From assembly GCA_041648175.1 (NCBI GenBank), contig JBAZPO010000001.1:248001-312000 (forward strand): a DNA stretch of 64,000 bases, in the 5' to 3' direction. The stretch comes from Desulfobaccales bacterium. GTDB lineage: Bacteria; Desulfobacterota; Desulfobaccia; Desulfobaccales; 0-14-0-80-60-11. Position numbers and translations under genes: made by a program. The notes beneath the pieces are model-generated. The model searched no databases and was not told the origin of the DNA. It worked only from the letters and a program-made list of their open reading frames with translations. Below, in pieces: positions 33,044 to 40,628 of this stretch (position 1 is its first letter; each line of letters opens with the position of its first letter).

Positions 33044-33763
33044 ATGGAACTGGCCCAAGTAAGTCTCATACTGGCGGATATCAGCGGCTACACCAATTTC
33101 GTCACGATGCACCGCGTCAGCCTCCTGCACGCCGAGCAGATTGTCACCGAACTACTGGAAGCCATTATCAGCCAGATCGAGGAGCCGCTCATCCTTAACA
33201 AGCTGGAAGGGGATGCCGCCTTTCTCTATGCCCGCGCCGGGGATGAAGCCGGCCTGGCCAAGCTGGTCCTGGATAAGGTGTTGGTCTTTTTTACCGCATT
33301 CCAGGCCAGGCAACAGGAACTGATCAAGGCCGGCGAAGGGGGGTGCTTCTGCGAAGCGTGCTGTAATATCAGCCAGTTAAAACTCAAGATCATTGCTCAT
33401 TATGGGCAGGCGGTGATTAAGCAGGTTCGTCATCTGGAGGAACTGGCAGGCTCGGATGTTATCCTGGCCCACCGCCTTTTGAAGAATAAAGTGCCCTCGC
33501 ATGAATACCTCCTCTTGACGGAGAATTTTTATCAATGGAGCGGTGGTCTGCCGGGGCCGGAACCTCAGGTCTATAACGACACCTATGAGGATATCGGGGC
33601 CGTCCGAGGCCGGGTGTATTATCCGGCCAGGCCTCCCCTGGAAATCCCGGAGACCCCCCGTTTCACCAAGTTAACCGGCATCCTGGAGGGCCTCAAGCTC
33701 TTTCCCAAGACCATCCGGCAACGCTTGTTCCACCCCAGGACTTTCCACAACCTGTCGCAATGA
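33044..33763 (+). CDS. DUF2652 cyclase-like protein (239 aa)
   Basis: The N-terminal half resembles a class III nucleotide cyclase: VSLILADISGYTNFVTMHRV keeps the first metal Asp and ILNKLEGDAAFLYARAG resembles the KYIGDG segment with its Asp. Between them is a Cys motif (GGCFCEACCNISQLKLKI), and the distal cyclase residues (GDxVNxAxRLE) are replaced by SDVILAHRLLKNKVPS. This is the DUF2652 family, whose members lack a known reaction. The C-terminal part (GRVYYPARPPLEIPE and onward) is family-specific. The ATG at 33044 is preferred over the GTG three codons earlier. Confidence 0.8.
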   Translation: MELAQVSLILADISGYTNFVTMHRVSLLHAEQIVTELLEAIISQIEEPLILNKLEGDAAFLYARAGDEAGLAKLVLDKVLVFFTAFQARQQELIKAGEGGCFCEACCNISQLKLKIIAHYGQAVIKQVRHLEELAGSDVILAHRLLKNKVPSHEYLLLTENFYQWSGGLPGPEPQVYNDTYEDIGAVRGRVYYPARPPLEIPETPRFTKLTGILEGLKLFPKTIRQRLFHPRTFHNLSQ

Positions 33764-33806
33764 ACGTGGTCAGATGAAGAGGGAGTAGGCGTGGTCCTAT
33801 CAGGCA

Positions 33807-34499
33807 ATGCCACGAATGACTAAATCCTGGCCTGAGCTTCGGGAGGCCGCCCAAGACTTCCGCTATCTCCTTTCCCGCGGCTACCCCCGCTCTGCGGCCC
33901 TGACCCTGGTGGGGAACCGTTACAGCCTCGAGCACACCGCCCGCCAACTCCTGCATCGGGGGGTCTTTGCCCCTAATCTCGCCGCGGCCCGTCGAGCCAA
34001 ATTGCGCTTACTCAAAGATTTACCAAACCTGCCCCTGGCCCTGGACGGCCACAACGTCCTTATCACCCTGGAATGTGCGATGCGCAATCTCCCTCTGGTG
34101 GCCGCGGACGACGGCTTCATCCGGGACGTGGGCCAGGTTTCCCGGGCCTTTAAAACCTCCCCGGAGACCGACCGGGTGCTGGCGCTTTTGGGCGATTATC
34201 TGGCCCAGCACCAGGCCGGGCCGCTTCGGGTTTTCTACGATGCCCCTTTAAGCCTGAGTGGCGAGTTGGCCCGGCGCACCGAAGCAGTCTGGGCCGCCCT
34301 GGGCCTGACAGTCCAGGCCCAGGCCGTGCCGGTGCCGGAGCGGGAACTGGCTGAATTTCCCGGGGCCATCGCCACCAGCGACACCGCCTTGATTGACGCC
34401 CACGACCCGGTGATAGACCTGGCCGGCGAGGTTATCCGGCAATATCCCGAATGGACGCCCCTTGATCTCAATAGCCGGGAGCCCAGGACAGTAGGGTGA
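33807..34499 (+). CDS. DUF434/DUF5616 protein (230 aa)
   Basis: The N-terminal region (EAAQDFRYLLSRGYPRSAAL then TLVGNRYSLEHTARQLLHRG) is DUF434; the rest (LALDGHNVLITLECAMRNLP, LVAADDGFIRDVGQVSRAFK) is the DUF5616 domain with conserved Asp residues resembling PIN- or Toprim-like nuclease folds. Members occur in archaea and anaerobic bacteria and have no known function. It lies 43 bases behind the DUF2652 gene and may be co-transcribed. Confidence 0.8.
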   Translation: MPRMTKSWPELREAAQDFRYLLSRGYPRSAALTLVGNRYSLEHTARQLLHRGVFAPNLAAARRAKLRLLKDLPNLPLALDGHNVLITLECAMRNLPLVAADDGFIRDVGQVSRAFKTSPETDRVLALLGDYLAQHQAGPLRVFYDAPLSLSGELARRTEAVWAALGLTVQAQAVPVPERELAEFPGAIATSDTALIDAHDPVIDLAGEVIRQYPEWTPLDLNSREPRTVG

Positions 34500-34607
34500 G
34501 ACGGGACCACTTTCAGCTTAACAAGGCCCGGCCGATAAAAAGTTCCGCAAAGTAAGCCTTCAGGGGCTTGTCAAAAAAACGAATATGGATTATTTTATCT
34601 CCATCAC

Positions 34608-34682
34608 GGGCGGTTAACTCAGCGGAAGAGTGCCATCCTCACACGGTGGAAGTCACTGGTTCAAATCCAGTACCGCCTACCA
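34608..34682 (+). tRNA. tRNA-Val (anticodon CAC)
   Basis: The 75-base gene folds into a full cloverleaf. The acceptor stem GGGCGGT pairs with ACCGCCT. The D stem is ACTC/GAGT. The anticodon stem CCATC/GGTGG encloses the loop CTCACAC with anticodon CAC. The T stem ACTGG/CCAGT has the TTCAAAT loop. CCA is encoded after discriminator A. It decodes GUG (valine). Confidence 0.95.
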
Positions 34683-34690
34683 GCCAATTC

Positions 34691-34723
34691 AAGGGGTTAC
34701 GGACTCTGACCGTGGCCCCTTTT
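34691..34723 (+). terminator. Terminator of tRNA-Val
   Basis: AAGGGGTTACGG pairs with CCGTGGCCCCTT (12 bp including G-U pairs) and is followed by a short T run, 8 bases after the tRNA CCA end. Confidence 0.85.
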
Positions 34724-34881
34724 CAGTTTTGCGACCGTTTTGTGATATATATATAGGTCATGAGTGGAGCTGCTATCGCAAAGACGATGGTTGCCTGGTT
34801 CAATAATAGTTCAGATCCACTAGTTAAGGCAGCCGTCGCCTGGGTGTCGCCGACTATCGGTTCATGAGGAGTTTTACAGCT

Positions 34882-36558
34882 ATGCGCGCTTTGTTGGTCT
34901 GTCCCCAATTTCCCCTTTCTTTTTGGAGTTTTAAAAAATCTTCCCAACTCCGGGGTAGTAAAACGGTCAATCCGCCGTTGGGTTTGATTACGGTGGCAGC
35001 CTTGCTGCCCTCGGAATGGGAAATGCGTCTTGCCGATCTTAACGTCAGAAGCCTGTCCGAGGAAGATTGGCAGTGGGCCGATCTGATCTTGATCACGGCC
35101 ATGTATATTCAGCGGGAGGGCTTGTTGGCCCTGGTGCGGGAAGCCAAGCGCCGCGGCAAAACCGTCGTCGCCGGGGGACCCCATCCCACTTCGCTCCCTG
35201 AGGCAGTCCTTGCGGCCGGTTGTGATTTTGTGGTCCGGGGCGAGGGCGAGAATACAATTCCTTTGCTCCTGGAGGCCATGAGACTCGGGAAGACCGGGAT
35301 AATCGAAAATAACGCCAAGAAACCGGACCTGTCGACCTCGCCGACCCCGCGGTTTGATCTGTTGAATCTGGACGATTATGCCACCATGACGATTCAGACG
35401 TCCCGGGGCTGCCCGTTTGACTGCGAATTTTGCGATGTGGTGAATCTTTTCGGACGCATACCCCGTTACAAGACCCCGAAGCAAGTCATCGCCGAACTGG
35501 AGGCCCTCCACCGGCTCTGGGCCAGGGGTTCCGTGTTCATCTGCGATGACAACTTCATTGGCAGTAAGAAGCACGCCAAGGCCTTCCTGCAAGAACTCAC
35601 CCCCTGGTTGCGGAGCCGGGGTGAACCCTTCAACTTCTTGACCCAGGCATCGGTGAATCTGGGGCAGGATCCCGAGATGATCGACCTCATGACCGCGGCC
35701 AACCTGAGAGAAGTTTTTATCGGCATCGAGTCTCCGGACGAGAATGTGCTCCACACCAGCCACAAATATCACAACATCAAGAACCCGCTCATAGAATCGC
35801 TGCACACCCTCAAGAAGAAAGGCATGGAGGTTATTGGCAGTTTCATCATCGGTCTGGACGGGGAAACGAAAGGGGCTGGCGAGCGCATCTGCGCCTTTGT
35901 AGAACAGACTGAAATACCCGTAACCATGCTTGGGGTCCTGCAGGCCGCGCCTCATACCAACCTGTGGCATCGATTGGAGCGAGAAGGGCGGCTGCGCGGG
36001 GATGTGGGAGATGACCTGGGGACCTTCTCAGCCTTGAACTATGAGCCGGACCGGCCGGAAATCGACATCATGCAGGAATACGTCGAAGCCTGGGACTACC
36101 TGTACGAACCATCCCGTTATCTGGCAAGGACCTACCGCTATTATTTGGCTATGCGCCCGGCTCGCCGCGCCCAGGCGGTCGCCACCGGGGCCGGCCTGCC
36201 AAAAGACCGCGTCCCCGAGCCGGGCCTGACGTGGCGCCGGATATTTAACGACATCAAGGCGGTCTTCAAAATCCTCTGGTGGCAAGGGTTGCGGCCGTCG
36301 TACCGGCGTCAGGTCTGGACTCAGTTACTTGGGATGCTGAGACAAAACCCGACACGGTTCACGCAATATTTCGTGACCTGCGTCGAGGGAGAGGACCTGT
36401 TCGACATGAGAAAGATAGTGCGGGAAAAGGCCACGGCCATCATCAAGGATCTGAAGCTAAAGCTTCCCGTGACCCCGTTCCAGCGAAGCGCTGCGCTCCA
36501 GGGCAAGCTATCGGAAACCACCCCGGAACCCTCTGCCACCAGCGTTAGCCAGGATTAA
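34882..36558 (+). CDS. B12-binding radical SAM protein with DUF4070 domain (558 aa)
   Basis: An N-terminal cobalamin-binding-like Rossmann domain (LLVCPQFPLSFWSF, NPPLGLITVAALLP, AGGPHPTSLPEAVL) precedes the radical SAM barrel with SRGCPFDCEFCDVVNLFGRI (C-x3-C-x2-C) and the EVFIGIESPDE strand. A C-terminal DUF4070 region follows (TYRYYLAMRPARRAQAV and onward). This class B architecture is shared with hopanoid methylases such as HpnP and with many unassigned enzymes; the substrate here cannot be told. The His ligand motif DxHxxG of B12 is not clear, so the cofactor may bind base-off without it. GAGGAG supports the second of two ATGs. Confidence 0.88.
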   Translation: MRALLVCPQFPLSFWSFKKSSQLRGSKTVNPPLGLITVAALLPSEWEMRLADLNVRSLSEEDWQWADLILITAMYIQREGLLALVREAKRRGKTVVAGGPHPTSLPEAVLAAGCDFVVRGEGENTIPLLLEAMRLGKTGIIENNAKKPDLSTSPTPRFDLLNLDDYATMTIQTSRGCPFDCEFCDVVNLFGRIPRYKTPKQVIAELEALHRLWARGSVFICDDNFIGSKKHAKAFLQELTPWLRSRGEPFNFLTQASVNLGQDPEMIDLMTAANLREVFIGIESPDENVLHTSHKYHNIKNPLIESLHTLKKKGMEVIGSFIIGLDGETKGAGERICAFVEQTEIPVTMLGVLQAAPHTNLWHRLEREGRLRGDVGDDLGTFSALNYEPDRPEIDIMQEYVEAWDYLYEPSRYLARTYRYYLAMRPARRAQAVATGAGLPKDRVPEPGLTWRRIFNDIKAVFKILWWQGLRPSYRRQVWTQLLGMLRQNPTRFTQYFVTCVEGEDLFDMRKIVREKATAIIKDLKLKLPVTPFQRSAALQGKLSETTPEPSATSVSQD

Positions 36559-36601
36559 GGCTCGCGCCTGCCTGGCTTAGGATCAGGCGGCAGTAGGATA
36601 A

Positions 36602-37075
36602 TTACGCCACACGCAGTTGCGCCAGCGAGGCCCGGGCACTGCCGCCGCTGATGTCCGGCACAATCCTCAATTCCAGAGCGGTTACCCCGTCGAGATCGAT
36701 TGCATAGTCTTCGACCTCACATGCCGACGCCGGTGGGCTGAAGTTATACTGCTGGCGCACAATCTCCCGGTACGACTGGCCGCCGTCCGGCGACCACAGT
36801 AAAACGAACTCTTGGGTGCGCCCCTGTTCTTCTTCAAGGAACGCGAGGTGGATCCGCCTGAGGCTCTGCGGCCCATCAAACCGGAGGCGAATCGTCTGCT
36901 CCCCGGGCACTCCGGCCCGCCAGCCCGAGCCCGTCCCTGGAATCAGTGCCGATTCAATCGGGTAGTCGACCGCTTCGGACGTGATTTCGACCTGTGCCAG
37001 GCGTTCAAGGTCTAACCAGTCGGCCTCGTCGGCTTTAACCTCCCGAGGGCCGTGACCGATAATCCGCTTGCGCAT
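36602..37075 (-). CDS. Conserved beta-sandwich-like protein, copy 2 (157 aa)
   Basis: The paralogue of the protein at 3735-4208: the same start MRKRIIGHGP, the same segments WLDLERLAQVEITSE, QTIRLRFDGP, FVLLWSPDGGQSYREIVRQQ, YNFSPP and ELRIVPDISGGSARASLAQL, and identical length. As before, a discoidin-like jelly roll is possible, with no export signal. GGAGGTGCTCT precedes the ATG at 37075. The copy converges on the radical SAM gene ending at 36558. Confidence 0.6.
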   Translation of the reverse strand: MRKRIIGHGPREVKADEADWLDLERLAQVEITSEAVDYPIESALIPGTGSGWRAGVPGEQTIRLRFDGPQSLRRIHLAFLEEEQGRTQEFVLLWSPDGGQSYREIVRQQYNFSPPASACEVEDYAIDLDGVTALELRIVPDISGGSARASLAQLRVA

Positions 37076-37216
37076 AGAGCACCTCCGCATTTTTGCTCAA
37101 CTCTAACCTATATAAGTATGAACTCTGCTTTTTTCAACTCAACCTGGATGAGCCGCATGGTCAAATGGGGGCTCAAGGGGAAGGGCAAGCGCCTCACGCC
37201 GCTTATTTCAATTAAC

Positions 37217-37244
37217 TTGACATGGAGTAATTTTCCTGTAAAAT
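37217..37244 (+). promoter_or_regulatory. Promoter of cold-shock cassette 1
   Basis: TTGACA (37217-37222) and TAAAAT (37239-37244) with a 16-bp spacer, 158 bases upstream of the csp start. The same boxes, spacing and flanking TTTTCCTG recur at 39819-39846. Confidence 0.8.
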
Positions 37245-37250
37245 ACAGCA

Positions 37251-37402
37251 AGTTTAGCATGTCAGAATGAAATCAGGGCCACAAGTCCTGGTAATAATCG
37301 GACGGGGTGCTAATTCCCGGGCCGATTTTTTTTTACCTGACTGCTGTGCGCCCTGCTTTTTTGGCGGGATATAATTGCAGTATTTTTGCAGGAGGTTTCA
37401 CC
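37251..37402 (+). promoter_or_regulatory. Structured 5' leader of csp 1 with attenuator-like hairpin
   Basis: About 150 nt lie between the promoter and the csp start. They contain a small hairpin (CAGG.CCACAAGT.CCTG) and a larger one at 37296-37327 (AATCGG-a-CGGG-loop-CCCG-gg-CCGATT) followed directly by a run of nine T, which looks like an intrinsic terminator inside the leader. A third potential hairpin (GCGCC..GGCGG) lies before the ribosome binding site GCAGGAGG. Nearly the whole leader is repeated in front of csp 2 (39853-40004). Confidence 0.75.
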
Positions 37403-37606
37403 ATGAAGGAAACTGGTACAGTAAAATGGTTTAACGATTCCAAGGGCTTTGGCTTTATCACTCGGGAAAGCGGTCCGGATGTATTCGTGCACCACAGCGC
37501 CATCCAGGGCGACGGCTTTCGCTCCCTGGCAGAAGAACAAGCCGTGGAATTTGAAGTGACTCAAGGTCCCAAGGGGCCCCAAGCTCAAAACGTCACAAAA
37601 CTTTAG
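37403..37606 (+). CDS. csp: Cold-shock protein, copy 1 (67 aa)
   Basis: The cold-shock fold: MKETGTVKWFNDSKGFGFIT then RESGPDVFVHHSAIQGDGFR and SLAEEQAVEFEVTQGPKGPQ. RNP1 (KGFGFI) and RNP2 (VFVHH) are intact. The protein binds single-stranded RNA/DNA and should act as RNA chaperone or antiterminator. It differs from the second copy (40005-40208) at only a few positions (Ser13/Ala, Thr20/Ser, Thr65/Val). GGAGG precedes the ATG. An RRM-type RNA-binding protein gene follows 113 bases downstream in both copies. Confidence 0.95.
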   Translation: MKETGTVKWFNDSKGFGFITRESGPDVFVHHSAIQGDGFRSLAEEQAVEFEVTQGPKGPQAQNVTKL

Positions 37607-37624
37607 GCAGAAACGCCTGATGAT

Positions 37625-37660
37625 CGGGACTCCGGCAGACTTGTGAATCCCGGGGTTCCG
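37625..37660 (+). ncRNA. Conserved hairpin between csp 1 and the RRM gene
   Basis: CGGGACTCCG pairs with CGGGGTTCCG with two G-U pairs. In cassette 2 the matching positions are A-U/U-A, so base changes preserve the stem. Probably a processing or stabilising element in a csp-RRM mRNA. Confidence 0.55.
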
Positions 37661-37719
37661 GCGCCTTGAGCTTATTGAGGTAGATTTGGCGGCAAGGTAA
37701 AGACTGACAAGGAGAATCT

Positions 37720-38013
37720 ATGAGTATGAAATTATATGTGGGCAACCTGCCCCACCAGATGACTGAAGCAGAACTGAACACGCTCTTTTCTGAAGCCGGC
37801 TATGTGGCTTCAGCCAAGATTATTACCGATCGGCAAACGGGACAACCCCGGGGCTTCGGTTTTGTTGAGATGGAAACCAAATTGGAAGGGAATAAGGCCA
37901 TTTCCATGCTCAACGGCCGCAGCGTAGAAGGACGTCCTCTGGCGGTCAACGAAGCCAAGCCGCAGGCAAGAGGCGGATCATCTGGCGGCGGTGGTCGCGG
38001 CGGTTACCGTTAG
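37720..38013 (+). CDS. RRM-type RNA-binding protein, copy 1 (97 aa)
   Basis: A single RRM: RNP2 is KLYVGNLP, RNP1 is RGFGFVEM, with the helices MTEAELNTLFSEAG and LEGNKAISMLNGR in the right order. A Gly-rich tail (ARGGSSGGGGRGGYR) follows, as in cyanobacterial Rbp proteins. It should bind single-stranded RNA in the cytoplasm. GGAGAATCT precedes the ATG. It is the second gene of cold-shock cassette 1 and is closed by a terminator at 38082-38105. Confidence 0.95.
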   Translation: MSMKLYVGNLPHQMTEAELNTLFSEAGYVASAKIITDRQTGQPRGFGFVEMETKLEGNKAISMLNGRSVEGRPLAVNEAKPQARGGSSGGGGRGGYR

Positions 38014-38081
38014 AACCGGTTTTTAACCGACCGGGTTCGGGGACCAGGCACTTCAGGCTCCCGGACTTCAGGACACTCAGC

Positions 38082-38105
38082 AGGCGGCTTCAGGGCCGCC
38101 TTTTT
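38082..38105 (+). terminator. Terminator of cold-shock cassette 1
   Basis: AGGCGGC, loop TTCAGG, GCCGCCT, followed by TTTT: a textbook rho-independent terminator 69 bases after the RRM gene. Confidence 0.9.
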
Positions 38106-38159
38106 GCAATGCAACCTTAATCCCGCCATTCCGCACCGATCGGTGCGAAGGATTTTTTC

Positions 38160-39698
38160 ATGCATGTCTTCATGGCGTACGTCAGGGACAATAATTTTTG
38201 TCAGGTTCTTCCTCAAAAACCGCCTGGATCACCATCCGACGATAAACGCCTCCAAGTGATGGCCTTCCCTCCTTTAGGGATTCAGACGCTTGCTCCGGTC
38301 CTGCGCCAACATGGACACCAGGTCACGCTCTTTGACACGTGTCACCCGCAGATGCAGGCGGAGCACATCGCTCAGGCTGCAGATGCAGAGCGCCCCGACG
38401 TCATTGCCCTCTCTTGCCTTTCGACGACCACCTACCCGGCGCTAAAAAATCTGGCCAGGCATCTAAAGTTGCACGCGCCCAATATTCCGATCATCGTGGG
38501 CGGCGCCTTTGCCACCATGAATTCGGACCGCATCCTCAAGGACTGCCCTGACCTGGACTGCGTGGGGGTCGGGGAGGGCGAAGAGCTTCTCGTTGACTAC
38601 GTGAATAACCTTGATGATCCAGGCTCAGTGCTTGGCCTGGTCTGGCGTAACGCCGCTGAGATCGTGCGGAACAGCCCTCGTCCACTCATTCGGGATCTGA
38701 ATCAGTTTCCTTACCCAGACCGGACCAGCCTACCCATCGACTATATCGAGTCATTGCCCCTGGATGTCCCTGCGGTGCTCTCCATGGACAAATTTTGCAC
38801 CATGCAGACTTCGCGAGGCTGCCCTTATTCGTGTATCTACTGCGATATCCCCTCTCTTTCACAGGGCAAATGGCGCTACCGCTCTTCGGAGCATGTCTTG
38901 GGAGAAATGCAGCAATTGAACGATCTGGGCTTTCGCTCCATTTACCTCACCGATGATCACTTTCTGCTTAACCGCAAGCGCATCGGCGAAATTTGCCGCG
39001 GGATCATTGATCGACGCCTCAAGTTCCACTGGGGCTGCGAAGGGCGGGTTGATGCGGTGGCGGTTGATCAACTGCCGATCATGAAGCAAGCCAACTGCAA
39101 TTTTCTGGCCTTTGGGGTGGAGGCGGGCACGCAAAAGGTCCTGGATCGGCTTCACAAAAAGCAGACCCTGAAACAGGTGGAGCACGCGGTCAGCGAAGCG
39201 AAGCGCCAAGGCATCGAACGGGTCCACGGCTTTTTTGTCATCAGCTCCCCCGGCGAGACCGAGAAGGATGTCATGGCCAGTTTCCGCTTTGCCGCCCGGC
39301 TGAAGCTGGACACCTTTGGGTTCAATCGCTTATGCGCCTACCGGGGCACCCCCTTATGGCAAGAGTACGTCAACCGCGGCATCATTGACGACGAGCGCGA
39401 TTGGGACAAATGGTTCAAGTGCTCGGACATCGACCCCACCGCCCTGTCCGGTGCAATGGTAAACCGGGTGCGCATGAAAGGCTATGCCTTACTCTTTGCC
39501 CGCCGTATTTTCGGGCGTCCCTTCCGCACCTATAAACTTCTGCGAATTTTCGGCCGGCATATGAAGAAATTCGATCTCGTTAAATTGCTCTGGAGCCCTT
39601 TCCGGCGCCGGACTTTGAGCCGGAAGCCCGAGCTCCCGGCCTTGATGATCGACTTGGGACTGCAAGAACCTATCAGGGACATCGCCGTCATTTCGTGA
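38160..39698 (+). CDS. B12-binding radical SAM protein (512 aa)
   Basis: A cobalamin-binding-like N-terminal domain (PPLGIQTLAPVLRQHGHQVT, LSCLSTTTYPALKNLA, IIVGGAFATMNSD) precedes a radical SAM barrel with TSRGCPYSCIYCDIPSLSQG (C-x3-C-x2-C), YLTDDHFLLNRKR and LAFGVEAGTQKVLDRLHKKQ. The C-terminal 100 residues are basic and helical (GYALLFARRIFGRPFRTYKL). This is the same broad class as the protein at 34882-36558 (BchE/HpnJ/methyltransferase-like), with unknown substrate. It separates the two cold-shock cassettes. AAGGAT precedes the ATG; a second ATG is 12 bases on. Confidence 0.88.
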   Translation: MHVFMAYVRDNNFCQVLPQKPPGSPSDDKRLQVMAFPPLGIQTLAPVLRQHGHQVTLFDTCHPQMQAEHIAQAADAERPDVIALSCLSTTTYPALKNLARHLKLHAPNIPIIVGGAFATMNSDRILKDCPDLDCVGVGEGEELLVDYVNNLDDPGSVLGLVWRNAAEIVRNSPRPLIRDLNQFPYPDRTSLPIDYIESLPLDVPAVLSMDKFCTMQTSRGCPYSCIYCDIPSLSQGKWRYRSSEHVLGEMQQLNDLGFRSIYLTDDHFLLNRKRIGEICRGIIDRRLKFHWGCEGRVDAVAVDQLPIMKQANCNFLAFGVEAGTQKVLDRLHKKQTLKQVEHAVSEAKRQGIERVHGFFVISSPGETEKDVMASFRFAARLKLDTFGFNRLCAYRGTPLWQEYVNRGIIDDERDWDKWFKCSDIDPTALSGAMVNRVRMKGYALLFARRIFGRPFRTYKLLRIFGRHMKKFDLVKLLWSPFRRRTLSRKPELPALMIDLGLQEPIRDIAVIS

Positions 39699-39818
39699 AG
39701 CGCCCGTAATGGCATTGGTGAAAACTTGCTTGGTCAAAAAGCCCTTCAGCTCCCACCCGCGCCTATTCTGGGGGCTCAATGGGAGACCTGTATGAGGGGA
39801 CTATCGGTTATAATGAGC

Positions 39819-39846
39819 TTGACATTGAGGCATTTTCCTGTAAAAT
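39819..39846 (+). promoter_or_regulatory. Promoter of cold-shock cassette 2
   Basis: TTGACA (39819-39824) and TAAAAT (39841-39846) with a 16-bp spacer, identical in layout to the promoter at 37217-37244. Confidence 0.8.
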
Positions 39847-39852
39847 ATAAAC

Positions 39853-40004
39853 AAGTTTAGCATGTCAGAATGAAATCAGGGCCACAAGTCCTGGATAAGA
39901 ATCGGACGGGGGTGCTAATTCCCGATCCGATTTTTTTTACCTGACTGCTGTGCGCCCTGCTTTTTTGGCGGGATATCATTACAGTATCTGCAGGAGGTTT
40001 CACC
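39853..40004 (+). promoter_or_regulatory. Structured 5' leader of csp 2
   Basis: Closely similar to the leader at 37251-37402. The attenuator-like hairpin (AATCGG-a-CGGG-loop-CCCG-at-CCGATT, 39900-39932) and its T-run are preserved, while the internal loop differs (gg in copy 1, at in copy 2). The ribosome binding site GCAGGAGGTTTCACC is identical. Confidence 0.75.
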
Positions 40005-40208
40005 ATGAAGGAAACTGGAACAGTAAAATGGTTTAATGATGCTAAGGGCTTTGGCTTTATCTCACGGGAAAGTGGTCCGGATGTGTTCGTGCATCACAGC
40101 GCCATCCAGGGCGACGGCTTTCGCTCCCTGGCAGAAGAACAAGCCGTGGAATTTGAGGTGACTCAAGGTCCCAAGGGACCCCAAGCCCAAAACGTCGTAA
40201 AACTGTAG
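40005..40208 (+). CDS. csp: Cold-shock protein, copy 2 (67 aa)
   Basis: The same 67-residue cold-shock domain as copy 1, with KGFGFIS (RNP1) and DVFVHH (RNP2). The near identity of the proteins, and of the leader and promoter, shows a recent cassette duplication or gene conversion. An RRM gene follows 97 bases downstream. Confidence 0.95.
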   Translation: MKETGTVKWFNDAKGFGFISRESGPDVFVHHSAIQGDGFRSLAEEQAVEFEVTQGPKGPQAQNVVKL

Positions 40209-40226
40209 ACAAAAAACCCTGATGAT

Positions 40227-40261
40227 CGGAACTCCGGCGGTCTCGTGATCCTGGAGTTCCG
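40227..40261 (+). ncRNA. Conserved hairpin between csp 2 and the RRM gene
   Basis: CGGAACTCC pairs with GGAGTTCCG (9 bp). Corresponds to the element at 37625-37660 with compensating changes in the stem. Confidence 0.6.
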
Positions 40262-40305
40262 GTGCCTGGTAAGTGCATTTCGATGGGACCGGCGAGGAGA
40301 ACATC

Positions 40306-40593
40306 ATGAGTAAAAGATTATCCGTATGCAACCTGCCCCACCAAATGACCGGAGAACAGTTACAGACCCTTTTTTCCGAGGCCGGCTTGGTGGCCTCAGC
40401 CAAGATCATCACCTATCTGCATAACGGGGAGACTTGTGGTTTCGGCTTTGTGTCTATGAAAACCCAAGAGGAAGGCCAAAAAGCCATTTCCATGTTCAAC
40501 GGCCGGCTGGTAGATGGACAACTCTTGGCAGTCAAGGAAGACTTCCCCCAGTCAAAATGCTCCTTTGGCCGCCGCAGCCGCACCTGCCGGTGA
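40306..40593 (+). CDS. RRM-type RNA-binding protein, copy 2, diverged (95 aa)
   Basis: Related to the RRM protein of cassette 1 over its whole length (LPHQMTGEQLQTLFSEAG, LVASAKIIT, KAISMFNGR). RNP2 has become RLSVCNLP (the aromatic Tyr is lost) and RNP1 CGFGFVSM (the leading Arg is Cys). The Gly-rich tail is replaced by a short Cys/Arg tail (KCSFGRRSRTCR). RNA binding may be weakened or altered. GAGGAGAACATC precedes the ATG. Confidence 0.9.
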   Translation: MSKRLSVCNLPHQMTGEQLQTLFSEAGLVASAKIITYLHNGETCGFGFVSMKTQEEGQKAISMFNGRLVDGQLLAVKEDFPQSKCSFGRRSRTCR

Positions 40594-40628
40594 CCGATTG
40601 TATCGCAGGGTCACAGAGGAAGCCCCAA

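Noticed and set aside
34723..35970. Long open frame (415 codons) on the minus strand opposite the radical SAM gene
   Set aside because: It is antisense to a gene with clear family motifs (SRGCPFDCEFCD) and its own translation has no family-like pattern or ribosome binding site.
37296..37335. Hairpin plus T-run read as an ordinary terminator of an upstream gene
   Set aside because: The upstream gene is on the other strand, and the hairpin lies downstream of a consensus promoter that is conserved with it in two cassettes, so a leader role fits better.
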